Under the pieces are notes generated by a model. That model had not been told where the DNA came from. It worked only from the letters and a program-made list of their open reading frames with translations, and searched no databases. From positions 3,076,501 through 3,140,500 of the forward strand of contig JAQPZY010001581.1 in assembly GCA_029931535.1 (NCBI GenBank): DNA of 64,000 nucleotides, written 5' to 3'. Position numbers and translations under genes: made by a program. This document shows, one piece after another, positions 58,248-64,000 of this stretch. This DNA comes from Margaritifera margaritifera. Its lineage: Eukaryota > Mollusca > Bivalvia > Unionida > Margaritiferidae. The stretch's first letter is position 1, and the number at the start of each line of letters is the position of its first letter.

Positions 58248-59204
58248 TACACACACAGATAAATGGATAACATGTAAAGTTACACTTATATAAATCAAAC
58301 ATCAATCATTCGAATACTCGACATTACTCGAATAACTCTCTCAATTCCTGTGTGAAGCATGTTTCTGTCTGCAATCTCGAAAACTCAAAACTAACAAAAA
58401 TAATCGTGCAATTTTTTTTTATCCCACAGCCATTCGAGTTCTCAAAGTTTTGAGAGATAGAAAAATATATAGGTAGGTGTGTACGTAGGTAGATAGATAG
58501 GTTGGTAGTTACTAGGTAGATATAATGCTAGCTAAATATATGTATGTGTGCGTGCGTGTGTGTGTATCTTTGTATGCATGGATGGATGGATGGATTTGTA
58601 TTTTCTGCTCTCTCCTAGACAAATGGAGAAGCAAACTATTTATCAAACATTACGGTAAAAAGTACTATGTTCCACGAATCATTCTTTTTCTTCTTTACTT
58701 AAGCCAATGGATGATTTCCCGTACACGAAGGGAGAGTGGGGGCGGGAAACCTCTCTTTGTATCCGATTTTCCTTGTATAAAATCAAGTGTTTATATCAAT
58801 ACTATTTGTACATAATTTGTTTATTCACAAGAATATGAGAGTTCATGATAATTTGATCATTACAAAGTTGTCACAGATTTTTGTTCGAACTCGTTTCTCA
58901 GAAAATCAATCGCCGCCCACGCCTTCTAAAAGTGCATTAGAGTCACCAGTTGCGTATCGGGCTGAATATGATTGCTTCCAAGAATTACATACATCATATT
59001 TTCAAATAGCTGTGTGTCTCGAAATCTAACGGAAAGCTCCAGACGCTATATCAAATATAAATTCACTTATACATCACATTAAAAGAAAATGTATTCCATT
59101 CAAAATTTAAAAGATAGAAACAAGCATTATTGACAAATATTACTACATTGGGGCTTGTTGTAAGCTTTAGAGTTACGTCAAACGCGAGCTATTTTGATAA
59201 GTTA
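58245..59204. other. unique interval, nothing recognised
   Basis: Minor GATA/GGTA and GGAT-type tracts at 58470-58600. No supported gene. Confidence 0.5.
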
Positions 59205-59402
59205 CCATCTATACTCCAAATGCAAACAACATAGACTCAGATCGGCAGTCGCATAATGCGCCTACAGATCAGGGTCTATGTTGTTTGTTCTACTGATTAC
59301 TCCCTACAAACTGCATAGACCCAGATTTGCAGGCGCATTATGCGACGGCAGATCTGGGTCTATGCAGTTTGCAGTTGGCAACGATATATACGCGAGTATA
59401 TA
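59205..59402. mobile_element. palindromic MITE family, copy 3
   Basis: GCAAACAACATAGACTCAG through GGGTCTATGTTGTTTG is one palindrome. ACAAACTGCATAGACCCAG through CTGGGTCTATGCAGTTTG is the next. The shared linker GTTCTACTGATTACTCC also appears in the 42692 copy. Confidence 0.75.
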
Positions 59403-59849
59403 CGGTAGTACTTGTTTTTAATTTACTGCACACAGCAAGAGCGGAGGAGGAAATGACAGTCTACACCCATGAGTCGACTATATATTGAATACATTTAGAT
59501 AATCCTTTCATTGACTAAGCAATATCGTACTGAAAGCTCCACAAATATTTGCTAATCGTTTTGATTAAATAGACTAATCAATACAATAGTATTAAAGCAG
59601 AAATTGAAATAATGAGTTATTTATAAATTATATAGCTGAGCAAACTGCTATATTTAATAAGAGAATAAAATAAGTTTTTATTAATCAAACGTGTCAATAA
59701 AACGATTCTGAACGCTGAATTTGATATCGGTATGTCAACAGAATTCTTAGTTTGAAATGTTTATTGAAGCGTTGACATTCCTAGTCGTGTGCTAGCCATG
59801 CATGAGAGAAAACACAGAGAAAAAAAAAATAAAACTGTATACGTTCACT

Positions 59850-60170
59850 ACTGCTACTCCTGCTTCTACTACCACTAACACCACCACCACCATCATTGCT
59901 ACTACTAATAACACCACTACCACCATCATCACTACTGCTACTCCTACTACTACTCCTGCTACTACTACTACCACCACCACCACCACCACCACCATCACTA
60001 CTGAAACTACTAAGACCATCACCACTACTATTACTACTACTTATAATAGTACTCCCACCGCCACTGCTACTACTACTAACATCACCACCACCATCACTGC
60101 TACTACCACTACCACCACCACCACCACCATCACTACTGCTACTACTACCAGGCTACTACTACTGTTGCTA
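59850..60170. repeat. degenerate trinucleotide (ACT/ACC)n region
   Basis: About 320 bp dominated by CTA, CAC and CCA triplets, giving long Thr-, Pro/Leu- or Val-rich ORFs in several frames. This is simple-sequence DNA, not a gene. Confidence 0.92.
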
Positions 60171-61840
60171 GTGTTAATGACAAAAAGACTCTTGGAAATC
60201 GGACTACAATGCCAAAAAGTGGACTGAAAACAAATGATGTATTGAACGACAAGAGTGGAATTTTATTTAAAAGTGAGATATGAAGTGTTTTTTTTTTAAT
60301 TCCAGTATAGTGTATGCATTCTCAAAATTATGGAAAAGATTCTTTTAATTAGGAAATGGCTAAACCTACTTAAAATGGCATTGCTTTGGAAGAGAAGAAA
60401 ATGTTACCAAGGCAATATTTGATCTTCACTAAATTTCCAATTTATTCAAGCGAGTCATTCTAAACAACGAAGATGAAAAATACCCCCCCCCCCGCAACGT
60501 TTCCGAAACAGTGTGCTAGAAGATCTTTGCTGATAAATTTACAATTTAAGTGAGGTTTCAGTTTTTTTTTTCTTTCCAAAAGCAAGTTTTCTTTTAGAAT
60601 TTACAACTAACACAAGAAAGTCATATTACAGTATATACTATTCATTTCAATAGTACACGAGAATCCAAGGAGATGTGATATTGACATCATGTTTCCAGAA
60701 ATCGTGTATTCCTCATTCTATAAAGAGAATTCAAACGTTTTTATTTTTTTAATAAAATTGAAATTTATATTTTCTTTGCACATAATAGAAGATAATTGTG
60801 ACATTAGGTAAAGGAGAAGTCAATATTATTTGAGAGAGAATGCTGTAAAATTGCCGATTGTATTGGCATAGAAATTCGACTCCTTCCCCATCGCCGTTAC
60901 ACAGAATACCTTCGCGTATCACAAGAGGTATAATTGTACATTAACTTTACTTGGTCACCTTAAATTGTATCCTAAAATTGTTGATCACGCAAAAAAATTA
61001 TACATGCACCCCACCCCCCTCCCCAACACACTCACACACACACACACACACGTAAATTTGGAACACTTTATAAATGAGTGCTAGTTTGAAAATACATGCA
61101 TACTACGACGATAGAAGCATAACTACCATGTCTGGGCTTTGGAAAAAAAAAAAAGTGAATAAAAAATAAAACCTATATTTGATTAATCCAATATCAGCCT
61201 GTAAATGGATGTAACACACTGTACTCCCTGTTTATTTAGTCATTTATTGGCATCTGTCTTACCTTTAAGTTCATCGGTCCACTAATAAGCATGCCGTTCC
61301 TAATACATAATAGAGGCTGGCAGATTATTAACGAACTCAGACCGTCATCAAAGAGCAAATAAGTATAAATCAACCAGTCTGTGGTGCAAATACGTTATTA
61401 GTTTAATACGAAAAGGAGAAATCACTCTCTCATCAAAAACAGTTAGTTAATATCTTAATGTCAATAAAATTAATTATCTGTACGTCATAAAAAAATATAT
61501 TTATGTGTGCGAGAGAGAGAGAGACAGACAGACAGAGATAGTAGGGAGTGAGAGAGATATGCAATAGATGAATAAAGAAATACATAACTATTGCGGTAGT
61601 GTTCTAGATTTCTAAAACTACGTCCAATATGTTCATATCAGTATTGTGTCTAAATTGTCAAATACATGTTATAAAGACGGAAAGCGACACAGTCCCTGAA
61701 ACATCAGGATCGTATTCTCTCTGATTTGTCTGAGCACTTACAGGACCTGTCCTCTAAGTCAAAACCATATTCGTATACGATGCATATCCCGTTCTCGCAA
61801 ACAGAACAAGACTACTACGACCCTTCCATCATATTGTTTT
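60171..61840. other. AT-rich interval, nothing recognised
   Basis: Small poly(C) (60483-60493), CA (61028-61051) and GA (61511-61540) tracts only. Confidence 0.5.
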
Positions 61841-61844
61841 GTTT

Positions 61845-61907
<63 letters not shown>

Positions 61908-61908
61908 T
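61841..61908. repeat. (TTTA)n microsatellite
   Basis: About 16 tetranucleotide copies. Confidence 0.96.
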
Positions 61909-62733
61909 TCTTTTAAAAAGGAATTCCTTCTTTTCAACATTTATTCCTTGGGTACTCTTCTTATAAAAAATAAATAATTTTCTTATTTAAAATCAAATTC
62001 TTGTCATTTTTGTTTTTTTTTTGCTTTGAAGGGATGTTTCCCATTTTATAGAGCTTTGAATATAGTGATTTAATTTCTTTCCTTGAAAATTAATTTTACG
62101 CCGACCACTGTTGCTATGTTGTTGTCTGTTGCTAGGCTATTCCCTATCTAATTAAAGCTCGGTGTAAGACGTATGGGTAAACATTATAATGTCACAAATG
62201 AAAACATTTCTGCAGTCATCCAATCATACCAACGGTTACATCGGTACATAACTGGGTCTACCCAGCTGTCCATATACAGACTATAGAAATCGCACTTCAG
62301 AATAATTACATTCATTATTAATTACAAAAAAAAATCTATAAGGATCAACGTTGAACATAACATCTTTTTATATGAACCAGCTTCCTATGGGTCAAATGAA
62401 AGTAAAGACACAGTGATAGCTAGATTACACCGTTATAGAATTATATATTACAACATACCTTCTCTTAATACGATCACCTCAAACCTCGAATCTCGGATAT
62501 CTGAGGACGAAGGATTGAACCGATGGAAACAGGAGAATTAATCTTAGCTAATCTGAGAATTAATCTGAGCTACATAGAAAAAGTCATATGTTGTCTTCCT
62601 TTAAGGGTTACCATTTCCCAGATCGAACACGGCCGATGAACGCCGTCATCTTACTGTCATCAATAATTAGAATTTTTCACGCATAAAACCATGTATCACA
62701 TTCAGAAATCTATTTTATGCAATAATCCAAATG

Positions 62734-62968
62734 GGGCCCCGGGTGGAGAAGTGGTATAAGGTGCTCGATCTTTACAGATCACCGACATCTCACCTCTGTC
62801 CGCGTGGGTTCGAGTCTCGGCTCGGCCGATGTGAGTATGTGAGAAAGTTTGTCAGTAGCTTCTGGTTTTCCCGTTGTCTTCCTCCACCAAATATACTGGC
62901 CGCCATGTATAGCCAATCATGTACTGAAAAATTGCATTGAACCCACAAAACACACAAAAACACACACA
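62734..62968 (+). mobile_element. tRNA-derived SINE, second family
   Basis: Plus-strand GGGCCCCGGGTGGAGAAGTG with an A-box-like TGGAGAAGTGG (62744-62754) and a B box GGGTTCGAGTCTC (62806-62818), which match RNA polymerase III promoter consensus well. The body (TTCCTCCACCAAATATACTGG) is followed by a CA-rich tail (CCACAAAACACACAAAAAC). Distinct in sequence from the SINE at 29735. Confidence 0.8.
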
Positions 62969-63017
62969 ATAATCCAAATCATACTCCCACTTAACGTGAA
63001 ACCTTTCATATTCTTCT

Positions 63018-63022
63018 TCTTC

Positions 63023-63052
<30 letters not shown>
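63018..63052. repeat. (TTA)n microsatellite
   Basis: TTC repeats pass into about 11 TTA units. Confidence 0.93.
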
Positions 63053-63055
<3 letters not shown>

Positions 63056-63499
63056 GTTAGCGTAAAAACTAGCATTCAAAGCCCACGTTGTTCTCATCAG
63101 AAGCTTCTAGAACATTTGGTTTTACAATTAGTTCCTTTTTCTTTCCTATACTTAAAATATCACATGCTCCATACATATGGTGTGGACCTTAGTTTAATCT
63201 AGGAATATTATGACTTCAAAGCTTCTTTAAAATTAAGAGCGAAACGACTTCCTCTGAAGCCCCCCCACACACACACACACACACCTCACCCCACAGCATC
63301 ACCACCACCACTACTACTACCAACACAACCTGGGAATAAAGTTTCCTACATTGCTCTTGGAAACTACATAAGATGTGGTCAAAATGGTCTTGAACAAATA
63401 AGTACTAAACATTGGGATTCTTTTTTTCTGGGAATGACCCATTAAAATTAGGTTTACTACGGAAGACTGTCAGTGCCAAGCTGAGTCACTGTAAAAAAA

Positions 63500-63690
63500 T
63501 ATTTATTGCGAATATTCGCTATACTTTTGCAAATATTTGCAATACTTTTCCGATTATAAGAAAAATATTGCAAATATTGGCATTCTCTTCTGAATATTCA
63601 CAATATATCTGCGAATATGCGCAAACATATTGCGAATATTCGTAATAGTTGTGCTAACATACGCATTAATTGTGCGAATATTCGCAATAG
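63500..63690. repeat. cluster of short palindromes around AATATT
   Basis: GCGAATATTCGC-type words occur about nine times over 190 bp at roughly 20-24-bp spacing (examples ATTGCGAATATTCG, TTGCAAATATTTGC, GTGCGAATATTCGC), separated by T-rich linkers. Most are self-complementary. Confidence 0.7.
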
Positions 63691-63696
63691 TTGGTA

Positions 63697-63843
63697 GTGT
63701 ATGTATGTATGTATGTATGTATGTATGTATGTATGTATGTATGTATGTATGTATGTATGTATGTATGTATGTATGTATGTATGTATGTATGTATGTATGT
63801 ATGTATGTATGTATGTATGTATGTATGTATGTATGTATGTATG
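63697..63843. repeat. (GTAT)n microsatellite
   Basis: About 36 tetranucleotide copies, followed by a GGAT stretch and then (TA)n at 63911-63970. Confidence 0.97.
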
Positions 63844-63907
63844 CACGTATCCCTGTGTGGAAATTTATCTGTCTGTATGGATGGATGGATGCATTGATGG
63901 ATGAATG

Positions 63908-63973
<66 letters not shown>

Positions 63974-64000
63974 GTATGTTTTTGTATGCATGTATCTATG

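Noticed and set aside
58787..59029. 80-codon plus ORF
   Set aside because: No motif. The first half is AT-driven composition.
59802..60227. Thr-rich 141-codon ORF and Val/Leu/Pro-rich companions
   Set aside because: Entirely explained by the ACT/ACC trinucleotide region, and open in several frames.

Overview
This is eukaryotic genomic DNA: AT-rich, dense in microsatellites and minisatellites, and crowded with mobile-element remnants in various states of decay. There is no operon structure, no ribosome-binding-site pattern and no dense ORF layout. The SINEs, the CR1/L2-type LINE whose first ORF carries PHD and SGNH domains, and the two large repetitive gene families all fit a marine invertebrate. 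A mollusc, perhaps a bivalve, is my best guess (inference; no host gene here is diagnostic).

Layout. 1-455: a 40-bp minisatellite that looks like an expanded SINE core. 541-2705: a 67/59-bp satellite with a 528-bp higher-order repeat. 3241-5103: a 40-bp satellite split by a 1.5-kb element flanked by TTAA/CTAA. 5263-16215: one badly decayed minus-strand LINE. Read 5' to 3' it has ORF1 (PHD finger, coiled coil, SGNH-esterase-like), endonuclease, reverse transcriptase, C-terminal pieces and a possible (ATT)n tail. It is interrupted by a 485-bp TA-flanked MITE, a 164-bp hAT MITE with a perfect 8-bp target duplication, a 1.4-kb foldback element and an unidentified plus-strand coding-like block.

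16216-20130 holds little besides a small hAT MITE and a short satellite. 20131-21783 is a frameshifted minus-strand copy of a recurring uncharacterised invertebrate protein family. 22559-26528 is the most interesting unit: a 4-kb sequence bounded by about 150-bp inverted repeats that carries one long decayed minus-strand gene with recognisable conserved blocks. This looks like a DNA transposon that owns a gene family usually annotated as uncharacterised host protein. A 38-bp minisatellite has grown out of its coding sequence.

28440-28826 is a broken exon of a SWIM-zinc-finger-like family. 29200-29912 has two SINE-related sequences. The rest (30-64 kb) is mostly unique AT-rich DNA with arrays (70, 24, 42/45, 64 and 40 bp), microsatellites, a palindromic MITE family in four copies, four more hAT MITEs, a third SINE (62734) and a palindromic AATATT-rich cluster (63500-63690).

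Only one ORF looks like a plausible intact host gene: 40525-41253 (+), 242 residues, product unknown. I found no rRNA, canonical tRNA, CRISPR or viral genes. Splice sites, promoters and most element boundaries are judged by eye.
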